A stretch of DNA of 64,000 nt from Nemertoderma westbladi. Lineage: Eukaryota; Xenacoelomorpha; Nemertodermatida; Nemertodermatidae. Below the pieces are notes generated by a model. That model ran no database searches. It was not told the DNA's origin and saw nothing but the letters and a program-made list of their open reading frames with translations. The translations under genes were made by a program, and so were the position numbers. Positions 48,074 through 59,098 of the stretch are shown in pieces. The stretch lies in NCBI GenBank assembly GCA_032718475.1, contig JAUCBJ010000576.1, positions 21,582-85,581 of the forward strand. The letters run 5' to 3'. The first letter of the stretch is position 1; the number at the start of each line of letters is the position of its first letter.

Positions 48074-49249
48074 TCAGTCTTCTATCCGTTTTTTCTTTAA
48101 TTGTTCTTCCTGTTCCCTAGCGATGAGGATGCTTTCATCTAATTTAGCCTGCTCAGCGGCTAATATTTCTGCATCTAACGAGTCCAACACAAATTTGGCC
48201 CCTTCACTATTAGGGTGAAGTCCAGCTAGCCTTCTCCTTAGCTCTTTGTCACCTATGAATCGTTGATAGTCCGACAGATAGATGTCAATAGCATCCTTCT
48301 TCTGAGGTTTCTCTGATATAGCTTCGCTTTCCACCTGAGAAAAGGTAGCGTCTGTTGACTCTCCATGGGTCATGCGCTCAGTTAGCTGAGCTTTCCATTG
48401 TGTTGTTCCCTGGACTTTAAGACTCACCCGTTGGAACCAAGTCTTTATGGCGACTTGCAACGACGTATCTTGGCTTCTCTTCGAGGCTTCCTCAAAGGCT
48501 GAAAGGATTAGTCTGATCCGTAAAATTTGTTCCCACACTTGATAAAGCAGCTCTCCCTGCTCTTGAGGTCCTTGACGTTGTTGAAACAGGTGTTCCTCTA
48601 AGAGCTCCAAAGAGCTGAAGAATCCCTGGACATATCCCGCTGCCGACCTCTTCCACACAGCTAGATCTCGAGTATCCTTTACTACTCCCATCCTGTATAA
48701 GTCCTCCCAGGCAGCTTCCGATAAGTTAAACGGGAGTCCGGGTCCGGGGAAGTTCCATTGTGTCTCGACAATAGCCTTCAGTTCCTCCATTGTGTATCCC
48801 GCATAACTGTCCTTGGTCGATCGCTTACTTCTCGCCCAATCGATTTGATGTTCTTCCACAGCTATCAACACTCTAGTGAGTACGGCTCCAGGAAGAATTA
48901 GAAGTGGATCCGGATAAACCGCTTCTGCCATCCTTGCTCTGATTTCGGGTGTCAACTCTACAGTGTCTGAACTACTGGAGTTATCTGGCTGTTGAGAAAT
49001 AAGTTCTCGGTTCGGTCGCTGCTGCTGTTTAACAGCTGCCTCTTGGTCCCGCTTGACTTGAGCCCTAGTGCCTATGATAGACCGATGGTGCTTGACTAGC
49101 CTAGGGTCTGATACTACTACTGGAGGGATGACCTTTCTTACAGTAGGAGGGGACTTGGACTTGGACTTCAGATGTTCTATACTTTTATCAGACTCACAGA
49201 CTGTTCTTTCTAGGAGACTATCTGACAGTGTTTGCTTTGTGTCAGCCAT
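48074..49249 (-). CDS. BEL-3 ORF1 N-terminal half
   Basis: A 391-residue frame from a good ATG. The first ~110 residues are Lys/Ser-rich; residues about 115-370 are predicted helical, with WARSKRSTKDSYAGYTMEEL, LELLEEHLFQQRQGPQEQGE and DYQRFIGDKELRRRLAG. No known domain is recognised. The end, EEQLKKKRIED, runs into a TGA after which the same frame continues as a coiled coil. Probably the start of the BEL-3 Gag polyprotein. Confidence 0.75.
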   Translation of the reverse strand: MADTKQTLSDSLLERTVCESDKSIEHLKSKSKSPPTVRKVIPPVVVSDPRLVKHHRSIIGTRAQVKRDQEAAVKQQQRPNRELISQQPDNSSSSDTVELTPEIRARMAEAVYPDPLLILPGAVLTRVLIAVEEHQIDWARSKRSTKDSYAGYTMEELKAIVETQWNFPGPGLPFNLSEAAWEDLYRMGVVKDTRDLAVWKRSAAGYVQGFFSSLELLEEHLFQQRQGPQEQGELLYQVWEQILRIRLILSAFEEASKRSQDTSLQVAIKTWFQRVSLKVQGTTQWKAQLTERMTHGESTDATFSQVESEAISEKPQKKDAIDIYLSDYQRFIGDKELRRRLAGLHPNSEGAKFVLDSLDAEILAAEQAKLDESILIAREQEEQLKKKRIED

Positions 49250-49386
49250 GTTTGATTGTACAGTTGAATGCCTACTACTATAACGACAGTTAAAGCAAGT
49301 CTTGTAATTCAGTATCCACTGTAAGCCTAGTAATTAATTACCGATACCGTTACTCAGTGTAACGTGATATATATACAATATATTAA

Positions 49387-49650
49387 AATACCGGTATACA
49401 CTTATAATATACATATAAGTATTATTACAGACTAGAATTAGTCACAGAATACCGGTATATAATTTCAGCCTAAATATATAGAAATAAATACAATAAGCCT
49501 ATCGTAAATACCGGTATACAGCATACACTTATAGTATATATATATATATAAGTATTATTATAGACCAGGATTGGTTACAAAATACCGGTATATAATTTCA
49601 GCCTAAATTTATAGAAATATATATAATAAGCCTATCGTAAATACCGGTAA
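49387..49650. repeat. Two tandem units of 120-140 bp with ACCGGT palindromes
   Basis: Unit 1 begins near 49387 and unit 2 near 49506. Each has AATACCGGTATACA, a TATAAGTATTATTA stretch, ATACCGGTATATAATTTCAG and AATAAGCCTATCGTAAATAC in the same order. They lie upstream of BEL-3 on the minus strand, where a 5' LTR or promoter region would be expected. Confidence 0.75.
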
Positions 49651-51238
49651 TGTCAATTATTTTATAATAACTGAATTTCTGAATTTTAGGGTTACTTTCC
49701 TTTACTTTATTACTGTTATTTAAGCACTAGTTCAACTGATATTAAGACCTAATTGATGTATAACAGGCGTAGTATTTTATAAATCAGTTTGAGTTGATTT
49801 ATAATATATTATGTACCCGTACAAGGGTTTTTGTCAATGTTTGAAATAAATGTTATTATTTCTGGATAAGGAGTCACTACACAGAAGCTGAACGCTCTCA
49901 GTGGAGTGCTACCTGTTAGACACTAAAACAAATTATTCTACTTTACTAAGTTACTTATCACTACAAATTACATATAATTACTGTGTGAGATTACAATCTC
50001 TAAATAAACACCAAAAGTTACACGTACAAATTTTAGGGTAATTTTACAGGAAATCTACAAACCAGCCTAACAAGGAGTTAGAATTTCTGGTTACTACAAA
50101 CGGACAGGATACTATGGTATTTGAAAACAATAAAGCAGTAGTAAGTAAATTGCGTTGTCCAGATAAGAAAATACCACCGTCTGATGACTTATAGTCTTAA
50201 ACTATAAGTTCTACATTATGTACCCAGAGTGTCCTTACCTAGAAGTTAATTACCACAGCCAACCAGAGCTAACGTGCCTATTAACCACTTTACAACACAA
50301 ATATACTGCCTACACACTAATTACTTTCGGAAAGCACTGTACGCTAAACCCTAAATTAGGTACAAGTACTTATACAACAAATAACCAGCAGTTAAATATA
50401 CTTGTACAGCTAAAAGAACCACGGTATCTGCTGGAGTGACCAGAGCATAAAATCACCAGTCTTTACCTATGCCAAGCAGCCTTGATGTAGTACCGGGGTT
50501 AATTTAACTATAACGGTATGTATAACAAGCACAATTACTGTAGGAATAAACTTGGGGGATTGTAGGTTGCGAATACTCACATAGACTCTGAATAATAAAT
50601 ATTATGCTACCCGTGCAGACTATACAAACAAAATACAGACCAAATGCTGGCAGACTACTATCAAGCCTAAATAAACTACAGTATATGCAGACTCCGAAAT
50701 GGTTAGTTAGTAGGCGTTCTAACCGAGTAGTACGACTTATTGTTTCGGGGGGGGGGGGGGGGGGGGGGATTTACCTTACAACACTGGATGCCCCCACCTT
50801 CCTAACTAGTACTTTATTGGACATACACTCTACACACACTGCAGTCGCTTCAGACCTAACAACAGTCAGACAACAATCTAGCCTACAAATTATTTGTACA
50901 ATTTGAGCGGGCTTACACGCCTTCTGCTCAATATCATACTTACAGATAAATAAAACTGACAGAAATAAATAAGCTCTAAAAGAAACAAGGGGTGTACAGT
51001 CCCTAATCTCTTAAACAGCCTACCAATATACAATATCACAATCGAAATAATACTAGTACCGGTAAGTACCGGTTCAGGTGGTTAGGTAGTTAGGCCTACA
51101 GGTTACTGTCCGACCGGTACATTCGAATTTATTGCCTACATGCAATCAAGAATCAGAAATCGATTATTGTTCTTACCAGAACAATAGACAACTATATTTA
51201 TTGCCTACTGTGCAATCAAGAGTTTAAATCTATTATTG
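49651..51238. other. Non-coding, upstream of BEL-3
   Basis: No recognised gene. May include the remaining BEL-3 LTR. A G tract of 22 bases is at 50747-50768. Short open frames at 50218-50439 and 50604-50906 have no recognisable content. Confidence 0.4.
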
Positions 51239-51727
51239 TTCGCGCTTTCAGACCTTTAGCAGTTTAACCTGCCAATTTTAGGTGTCCTCTTGTTTATAAA
51301 TCGACTTTAGCCTATAACAAGTATTTAGTGCACATGAAGTTACATTAGCCGAAGCCAGTCTATGCGCGATCATTCACCCACTGTTAAGGGAGACTGGATT
51401 CGGGTGCTTTGAAGTGATTGCGGTGCAGACCTACTGTATTATTCGATTGATCATTACTATAATCTCTGACAATATTATTCACTTTCCAGGAAATATTAAC
51501 AGTTCCTTTAGGACGTGGCGCTTTAAGTATATAAAACAGAGTTATGACTTATACTAAACACAACTAGATGGCTACTGAGTTTCGTAAATAGCGCATTCTT
51601 TAGGAGATGCTTTATTATCTGTCACACTACTTCACACGACTTCACACTACTTCACACTGATCTGCCGACCGTCACTGAATTTGATCATATATAAGGAGGA
51701 TAGCAACTGACACATGTAGGGATTATG
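51239..51727. repeat. Terminal repeat of element M, copy 2 of the ~490-bp direct repeat
   Basis: Matches 34226-34720 in the same orientation. Where the match ends, piggyBac coding sequence begins. The left flank (TATTATTG before TTCGCGC) resembles the flank of M copy 2 (GTATTG), which may be part of the terminus or a target preference. Confidence 0.85.
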
Positions 51728-52330
51728 AAATATAATGATGGTAATGGTCCGGTACTTGCCATAAAATTCTGCGACAAAAGAGTCGTTTACTTTATTACAA
51801 CCTCCGATAAAGCCGACCTTGTAGATAAGACCCGCTACCTACCCGCAGGACAAACTCAAGACTTTAAGAAACCACAACCTATTGATAAATACAACTATAA
51901 CATGGGTGGAATAGATTCTTCGGATTCAATGATTTCTTCGCGTACATATGTTCGCAAATGTCAGAAATGGTTTGTCAAACTAGGAATCCATTATATTCAG
52001 CACCTTGTATTGAATAGTTATATCCACTACCGGGCTGAAAAGAAACCGAAACATCTAACATTCAGTATGTACCTCTTGGATGCTATCGATTACCTAACAC
52101 AAGTACCAACACGAGCCGTCCCTCACAAGCGTCAATCTTTGCCAGCTGTGCCAACCACTCACAAGTTGGTCAAACTGGAACCATCTGGAAAGGTACTGTC
52201 CACGCAGAAGCGTTGCCGTGTGTGTTGGAAAAATCGTACTTACAAAAGATCGCGCTATATTTGCCCAGCTTGTCCTGATAAGCCTGGACTTTGTCGAACC
52301 TGCTTTGGAGAATATTCTCACTCAAATTGA
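51725..52330 (+). pseudogene. piggyBac transposase, C-terminal remnant
   Basis: A 201-residue open frame with the end of the piggyBac catalytic domain (FCDKRVVYFITT, then YNYNMGGIDSSDSMISSR) and the C-terminal cysteine-rich zinc module (RCRVCWKN, YICPACPDKPGLCRTCF), which binds DNA or chromatin in this family. The Asp in GGIDSSD is the last conserved acidic residue; the earlier catalytic Asp residues are missing because everything upstream is M terminal sequence. The ATG at 51725 is at the junction and is probably fortuitous. Confidence 0.85.
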
Positions 52331-52439
52331 TTATAGATTGGTAAATTGGTAATAATTATTTTGTTTTTATTAGCGTGTTGCTGTTATTATTTTGTTGAAT
52401 CATTATAATTGGCCTGTTGCTGTTACCTATTATTTTGTT

Positions 52440-52990
52440 GAATCAAAGAATCGATCAATCAATCAATAACTTGTGATAAAAAATATTTTTTATCTACAAA
52501 ATTTTTTATTTTTCTACAAAAAGTTTTTGGGAGAGAAAATGTAAAGAAATATGTTTTCCTATTGAAACAAAAATCGATCAATAAATTGATCACCCAAAAT
52601 CAATAACTGATCAATAAATCAATAACTCGAAATCAAAAATATTTTTTTATCTCGAAATTCGATTTCTACATAATGTTTTGGGTCAAAAAATGTAAAGAAA
52701 TATATTTTCTTATTGAATCAAAGAATCGATCAATAAATTGATAAATAAAAATCAATAATTGATCAATCAATCAATAAATTTTGCTCAAAAATGTTTTTTT
52801 ACTTAAAATTCAAATTCTACATAAAAATTTAAGTCAGAATATGTAAAAATTATTTTTAATTATGAACTATTGTACAAATCAATTAATTGATAAATTAATT
52901 GATCAAAATCAATAACTAATCAATAAATCGATAAATTTGAAAAAAATTAAAAATCATCCAGAAATTCGGAATCTACAGATCATTTTGTGT
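52440..52990. repeat. Degenerate ~175-bp tandem repeat, three to four units
   Basis: Each unit has AATCGATCAATAAATTGATC-type words, then AAATATTTTTTTATCT, ATTTCTACA and GTCAAAAAATGTAAAGAAAT, then a Thr/Ile-like AT-rich link. Units decay from left to right. The ATCAATAA words are themselves short repeats. Confidence 0.7.
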
Positions 52991-53265
52991 AAGAAAAGTA
53001 AAATGGACATTTCTGAATAAAACTTTCAATTTTTCCAATTTTATGGAGCATATGGAACAGTTATTTTAAAGCACTGGGCTGGAAAGGGTAATGGGTTAAC
53101 ATTAAGAAGATTATGATTATGAAATTCAGGAGAGGTGGCTGACTGAGAAAGGCGGACGTATTTTACTGTGGTGGAAAGAAACTAACTGTTTGTAATGATT
53201 ATCAGTATTAGGGGGTTGTTGCCCTAAAATCAAGCTGGACCTTTACTCGTCATTTAAAGAAAAAA

Positions 53266-53420
53266 GATGGTAAAGGCAGCTGTAGCTAGCGCTATGGGCA
53301 AGAATTTACAATCACTATCTCTAGGAGGGGTAGTTATAAAACCCGAAAATGACGAAATGATCAACGAAAATATTGAACTTATCAAACAATCTGCAAAATC
53401 TCGCTTTCCAGTACGATAGG
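53266..53420 (+). other. Possible small coding remnant
   Basis: A plus-strand frame of about 50 codons starts at an ATG near 53267 (MVKAAVASAMGKNLQSLSLG) and ends in TAG near 53419. The composition is protein-like and regular, but I recognise no family and see no neighbouring exon. It could equally be chance. Confidence 0.2.
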
Positions 53421-53796
53421 TATTATTAGAAGGCACACTTTACATTTTTAAATTAATAAAATCCGATAATTTCGCCCCATTTTCGACCTTAAAAGTAATT
53501 TAATACCAAATACTGTCTGCTGGTTGGTTGTTAGGTGTTAGCTGTTGACCAATGGCGGCTTGGATGAAATCAGTGTACTGGAGTATTGGTCTGGTGCAAT
53601 ACAGATGTGGTGCTACAGATGTACTGATGTACAGCGTACAGGCCTACAACAGTACAACAGCCCTATCAACCTACAGGAGCTGTTGCGCTGACAGACAGAG
53701 AGATAACATCCCATGGGGTAGGGCGTAGGGGGTACAGGTTAAGGATTTTTTCTGGACTATCAGATACCGGTAGAAGATGATTAGGCCTATTAAAAG

Positions 53797-54160
53797 AAGG
53801 AACGATGGCGATGGCGTCTATCAAACCCGGAATGATGGCGATGGAGAATGTTAAACCCAGAAGCCAGAACGATGGCGACAGAGCCTATTAAATCCGGAAC
53901 GATGGCGACGGAGTCTATGAAAACCCAGAACGATGGCGATGGAGTCTATTAAACCTGGAACGATGGCGATGGAGTCTATTAAACCCAGAACGATTAGACG
54001 GAGTCTATTGAACCCGGAACGATGGCGACGGAGTCTATTAAACCCGGAACGATGGCGACGGAGTCTATTAAACCCATAATGATGGCAACGGAGTCTATTA
54101 AACCCAGAACCATGGCCTCTTTTAAACCTGGGACGTTGGCGACGGAGTCCATTAAACCAA
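53797..54160. repeat. 30-bp minisatellite in the left foldback arm
   Basis: About 12 units of AACGATGGCGACGGAGTCTA plus TTAAACCCGG with substitutions and some length changes. The inverted counterpart is at 55155-55375 (about 8 units). Confidence 0.88.
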
Positions 54161-55154
54161 AGGCCTACCGAATTAGGTAAAGGATGGATTCCCTGAGGGA
54201 GAACGAGTTTACAGCGGTTTTGATCCAGTTTGGGGTAGGGCGGGTTGAGTTGACCTCAGGTCACCCAACCCACCTATCTAGAGACGAAACAACCTAACTA
54301 GATACGAACTCCGCGCCCTGAACTGAAGTAAAAGAGCAAGAGTTTAATTTTAGTACAACTGTAACTAATTCTGGTTAATTTTATTTAAACTTTATTTTGT
54401 ACAGTTGTTGTGATGGTTTAATTTCGGTGTAAAATGTAGCATGTAGTAAACTACTGTAATATAAATACATATATATTGCATAATTACTGTATAATATTGT
54501 AATTTGTCATATTAATTTGGTGCGGGATTAGCAAGTAACTGTGTTCAATTAGCTCTTGTTGGAGGCCTTCTGACTCCTGCCACTGTCAGTTTTGTGGCGC
54601 GCCTGCCACAGATATTCTACACTCTACATTCTCACTTCTACATTCTACCGGACAATCTATCCCATCTGCGTCTCACTTTTCACTTGCAGTCCTTACAAGA
54701 TTCGTCACTTAATTTCTCTTAATTAATTCTTACTTTAATCATTTTGCGATCTTTCTTCGACTTATTGGTTTTATTTATTTTATACTACCCGTTGGGTAAA
54801 TAAAGATAACAATTTCATAGGAGAGTCAGTCGAATATGTGTAGCGGTGAATACATGTTTCACTTTAACAATGATAACGGCGACAATAATAATCAACATTG
54901 ACGTTAAAAGCAATGACTCGAATTAATACCGCACTGATATGATTCATATGTAGTGTTAAAATCATAAAAGTTACCAGCAGCTCTTGACATAAATTGACAT
55001 GACATTTTTTATAAAGTGATTGACAGATTGATGTTAAATAATTTCAAAATTATCAATATAAAAATATATTATTATGATTTTAGTATTGGCGACAAACCAG
55101 TCTGACTTCGAAACTCTCTTGTTCAATGTATAATCGTATGGGGTTATTTGATTG

Positions 55155-55375
55155 GCATCACAATCCCTCGGGGTTACGGGGTTTAATAGACTCAGCATTC
55201 GATCGCTCTCGTAATTCCGGGTTTAATAGACTCCGTCGCCATCGTTCCGGGTATAATCGACTCAGTCGCCATTGTTCCGAGTTTAATAGACTCCGTCGCC
55301 ATCATTCCGGGTTTAATAGACACCGTCGCCATCGTTCCAGCTTCCGGGTTTAATAGACTCCGTCGCCATCGTTCC
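55155..55375. repeat. 30-bp minisatellite in the right foldback arm (inverted)
   Basis: Reverse complement of the left-arm repeat: GGGTTTAATAGACTCCGTCG and CCATCGTTCC units. The arms differ in copy number. Confidence 0.88.
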
Positions 55376-55628
55376 TTCTTTTAATAATCATCTTCTACCA
55401 GTATCTGATAGTCCAGAATAAATCCTTAACCTGTACCCCCTACGCCCTACCCCATGGGACGTTATCTCTCTCTCTGTCAGCGCAACAGCTCCTGTAGGCT
55501 GATAGCAGGGCTGTTGTACTGTTGTGGGCCTGTACATCAGTACATATGTAGCACCACATCTGCAATGCACCAGACCAATACTGCAGTACACTGATTTCAT
55601 CCAAGCCGCCATTGGTCAAGAGCTAACA

Positions 55629-57605
55629 TGTTAAAGAAATCTCAAAGGGGATTCTTCCTTTTGATATGTTCGTATTTTCAAATGAAACAAAGGGTTTAAT
55701 CAAACTATAACATACCAAGCTAATTGCCCTAAACACAAGCCGAAACAGAAACAACCAAAACAATAAATCTGATTTGGCTTCCCAAGCTACTTAATACGAG
55801 TAACGAGTGTTGGTGACTTAACACTCCAATTGTTCACCCTTCACAGAGAAATAAAGCAGTTCGTCAGGCGGACAAATGTTGAATGTGAGAATATTTAAGA
55901 ATGCAAAAGGGGGGAAATTATTTACCTAAACCCTGGTGCCCTTAGCGCTGACTGTAATCAGCTATATTACTGCTCGCTACGCTTGTGACTAGTGTAGACT
56001 TGCAAACCCGCTATTTTTTAGATAACCACCTAGCTGCCTAGTGTAAATTTGTCCAAAGATATTTCTGTATTTCCTAAGTGTAAATAACTAAAACTATTCT
56101 CCGCTATGCAGCGTACGAAGTCCTTATTTTATTCTAAATACTATCATACATAAACTACATTTACTCAAATGTACGGGGTTGCGAACTAATTATTAGGTAT
56201 TCCAGAATTTGTAATGCTAATTAGTTACGTTACTGGGCTACAGTACACTAAAGACTACGGTGGCTGAATTGTGCCACTTAATACTTTTTTTTATTATTTT
56301 TTTTTGAAGCGACTTTTTGGTCGACCAAAAAGTACTTTTTGGTCTGGAAGTCTGGAAAAAAAAGTCTGGAAGTATTATCCAATAGAAAACATACAACTAT
56401 TTTCGAGGCAAAATCAAATTACATTAAGTGAATTAGGTGGTTATTTAAAACCGTAACACTATCATGATGAAGGATTAATATCCTAGGTACCGGTAGGCCT
56501 AGCGATCAATGTGTTTAACAAAGCTTTATGTACACCGGTACAGTAATTTGATTTTACCTCCAAAATAGTTATATATATGTTTTCTATTGGATAATACTTC
56601 CAGACTTTTTGGTCGACCAAAAAGTACTTTTTGGTCGACCAAAAAGTCGACTATTATTGGTCGACCTAAAAAGTAGTTTTTGGTCGACCAAAAAGTACTT
56701 ATTGGTCGACCAAAAAGTCGACTTTTTGGTCGACCAAAAAGTACTTTTTGGTCGCCCAATAAGTCGACTTTTTGGTCGACCAAAAAGTACTTTTTGGTCG
56801 ACCAAAAAGTACTTTTTGGTCGACCAAAAAGTCTGGAAGTATTATCCAATAGAAAACATATATATAACTATTTTGGAGGTAAAATCAAATTACTGTACCG
56901 GTGTACATAAAGCTTTGTTAAACACATTGATCGCTAGGCCTACCGGTACCTAGGATATTAATCCTTCATCATGATAGTGTTACGGTTTTAAATAACCACC
57001 TAATTCACTTAATGTAATTTGATTTTGCCTCGAAAATAGTTGTATGTTTTCTATTGGATAATACTTCCAGACTTTTTGGTCGACCAAAAAGTAGTTTTTG
57101 GTCGACCAAAAAGTACTTATTGGTCGACCAAAAAGTACTTTTTGGTCGACCAAAAAGTCGACTTATTGGTCGACCAAAAAGTACTTATTGGTCGACCAAA
57201 AAGTACTTATTGGTCGACCAAAAAGTACTTTTTGGTCGACCAAAAAGTCCCTTAAAAAAATAAATAAAAAAGTATTAAGTGGCACAATTCAGCCACCGTA
57301 AAAGACAGCCTAAATACCGTATTATTTGAGCTAACAGCAATTAACAAGCATAAATAGAAAACAGAAACAATCAAGATATATAGCGCCTACTGTATCTAAA
57401 ACATTACACATAAATAGCGTAGCTACAATTAGGCCCTATAATCGCAGTAATAGCATTAGCATAGCATTAGCATAAACGTAGCATTAGCGTAAACGGCTAA
57501 GGTCACCCCAGATCAATGTGATCTTTCTACCTAAACCTAGCTAGCCTAATAGCAAATCTGAGAGACAAGATCTAGGTCGCCTTGCCCCTTATATATATCG
57601 CAACA
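55629..57605. other. Insertion in the right foldback arm
   Basis: About 2 kb separates the two parts of the right arm. It contains the 56256-57300 palindrome plus flanks of 620 bp and 305 bp in which I see no gene. A GTTA is shared at the two edges (GTGTTA / ATGTTAGC), a possible 4-bp target duplication. Confidence 0.5.
56256..57300. repeat. 1.05-kb palindrome with arrays of 22-bp palindromes
   Basis: The ends TACGGTGGCTGAATTGTGCC (56256) and its reverse complement (ending at 57300) match, as do the inner arms about 56360-56604 and 56833-57070. The centre (56605-56832, about 10 units) and the right edge (57071-57249, about 8 units) consist of the unit TTTTTGGTCGACCAAAAA joined by GTAC or GTCGAC; a shorter piece (about 1.5 units) is at 56312-56342. 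Each unit is itself a perfect palindrome. Open frames reading FGRPKSTFWSTKK in several frames and both strands are by-products of this repeat. Confidence 0.92.
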
Positions 57606-57793
57606 TAACACCTAACAACCAACCAGCAGACAGTATTTGGTATTAAATTACTTTTAAGGTCGAAAATGGGGCGAAATTATCGGATTTTATTCCACTTAAT
57701 CATGGGAAAACAATTGTATGTAAAATTCAAGTAACACGATTTATGTTTACTTATTATTTTTATTTCCACCAATTCCATGAATTTACTACTATA

Positions 57794-59096
57794 CAGTCCC
57801 TATCTCATTCTAGATACCGTTTCTCAAACTGGGTACCTTTTCTCTTGCCTCACTCTTACTAACTCAAACCTGTCTGGTTTATTCAAACCCAACTCAAACT
57901 CGCGTAACCACCCAATGTGCACTGTGTAGCATTCATACAACAAGCTGTCTGTGTTGAATGGCCCACTCGCTTCTGTTATACTCTGCCTACGGGTTTGATG
58001 GTCTCCTGCTGTTATAACATTCCCTAAACTTGATTTGTTTGTGTGTAATTAACTCCAGTAGACAGTGAGAATTAAGTTGCAGACTCAGTGACTCAATTTA
58101 TTTTTAAATTTCAGAATAAAAAAATTATATGCTAAATTATTAATTAATCTAAATCTCGAATAAACTACTCGATCTACTAATTAAACTAAATTAATTTTTT
58201 ATTACATTTATTAAGTATGTATGACTCATAACATATTAACGTTATTTTACATTAAAATATAACCATATAATATAACCAACCAATTTTATAAATTTATTTT
58301 AATGTCGCGTATATTTCGCTAATGTTTCTAATGTTTAACTTTAATGTTTTACTACTGTTTTACTAATGTTTAATTCTCTATTACATCGTCAACACAATTA
58401 TTCGCAATATATCCGGGTGTGGGCTGGGCATACCGGGCAAAGGGGCCAGAGGAAACCTCTGTAATTATAGACAGGGCCATATTTATGGGAGGGGGGTGGG
58501 GGGGGGGGGGGGGGTGTGTGTTGCGAGGTCCCATATGCACTAATAATTCTTAATTAACAATTAGATTTTTAAACTGATATGTCTTGTAAGGCACCAATTG
58601 ACATCAAACAGACAGACAACAGAGCACCAATTTCCCACAACAATATTCCCAGAATTAAAACTTTCTCTACAAACAGACCGAGCCAGTGTGGTTTAGTTAA
58701 CAACATAAATTTAGTAAAGCCCACAAAGGAACTGTGTGATTGACATGTCTTTTATGAGACACACGCAAGCCGGCCTGCCCAGCTTATGTAACTCAAGAGC
58801 CCAAGCAACACTAACAGACAGAGGCCCCTTCCTCATGTGGTGCCTCACTCAACCAGAGTAATTATCCATCCCGTACAGGAAGAGTAATGCTGAGTATGGC
58901 ACAGTTGGAGGTCAACCTAACTCAAACCATGGCGCCAGACTCTAGTTTGAGTTAGATTGAGCTGGCTGCATCTTTCTGATTTCTCAACTCTTACCCTAGT
59001 CTTACCTACTGAAATTCTCCGTTGACTATCATTAGTAAACGGTTTGAGAAATGATACCCAGTTTGAGAAATAATATTCAGAATGAGATAGGGACTG
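57794..59096. mobile_element. TIR element with TA target duplication (Tc1/mariner-like, non-autonomous)
   Basis: Ends are CAGTCCCTATCTCATTCT and its reverse complement, each flanked by TA (57792-57793 and 59097-59098). TA duplication with a CAGT start is typical of Tc1/mariner-type elements. There is no transposase ORF in the 1.3 kb. A second inverted motif, TTTCTCAAACTGGGTA(C/T)C, lies inside each end. A G tract is at 58498-58514. A copy of the right third is at 62822-63237. Confidence 0.78.
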
Positions 59097-59098
59097 TA

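Larger units (their letters stand above)
40860..49249 (-). mobile_element. BEL-3: BEL/Pao element, Gag side only, partly duplicated
   Basis: Reading leftward from 49249 come an ORF1-like helical protein, an Ala/Glu coiled coil, the Gag DUF1759 domain, zinc knuckles and aspartic protease. RT, RNase H and integrase are absent because the non-LTR element or a deletion ends it at about 40,860. The Gag-side frame is continuous over 1,421 codons except for four internal stops. The middle 3.9 kb, including part of the adjoining non-LTR element, occurs twice. Confidence 0.82.
44984..49249 (-). pseudogene. BEL-3 Gag-side gene: one frame with four internal stop codons
   Basis: From the ATG at 49249 (context AACATGG) the frame is open for 1,421 codons apart from TGA at 48074-48076, TAG at 46997-46999, TAG at 46787-46789 and TAG at 45965-45967, and it ends in TAG at 44984-44986. 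I checked that the 69 codons between the two middle TAGs are open. No frameshift is needed anywhere. Order: helical N-terminal protein, Ala/Glu coiled coil, Gag DUF1759, zinc knuckles, protease. All four internal stops are one C-to-T change from CAG or CGA. Either a recently inactivated gene or readthrough fits. Confidence 0.75.
53455..57691. mobile_element. Foldback element with tandem repeats in its arms
   Basis: The outermost 86 bp (53455-53540) is a perfect inverted match to 57606-57691, starting AATAAAATCCGATAATTTCG. The inner arm (53537-53796) is inverted at 55376-55630 with a few differences. Each arm then has a 30-bp minisatellite in opposite orientation. The centre (54165-55150) is about 1 kb of non-coding DNA. 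The right arm is interrupted at 55629-57605 by an insertion. Long inverted arms built partly of tandem repeats are the hallmark of foldback elements; no transposase is present and no target duplication is clear. Confidence 0.8.

Noticed and set aside
47813-48120. Cys/Arg-rich and Leu/Pro-rich plus-strand ORFs
   Set aside because: Antisense of the BEL-3 poly-Ala/Glu repeat; pure repeat translation without other support.
53254-53436. Minus-strand ORF of 60 codons
   Set aside because: Low-complexity hydrophobic translation with no recognisable content; the plus-strand frame is slightly more protein-like but also weak.
56605-57249. CRISPR-like array
   Set aside because: The repeats are contiguous palindromes without unique spacers, and the context is animal nuclear DNA.
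56526-57301. Overlapping ORFs encoding FGRPKSTFWST-like repeats
   Set aside because: They appear in several frames and both strands because the DNA is a palindromic 22-bp repeat; no start or domain supports a gene.
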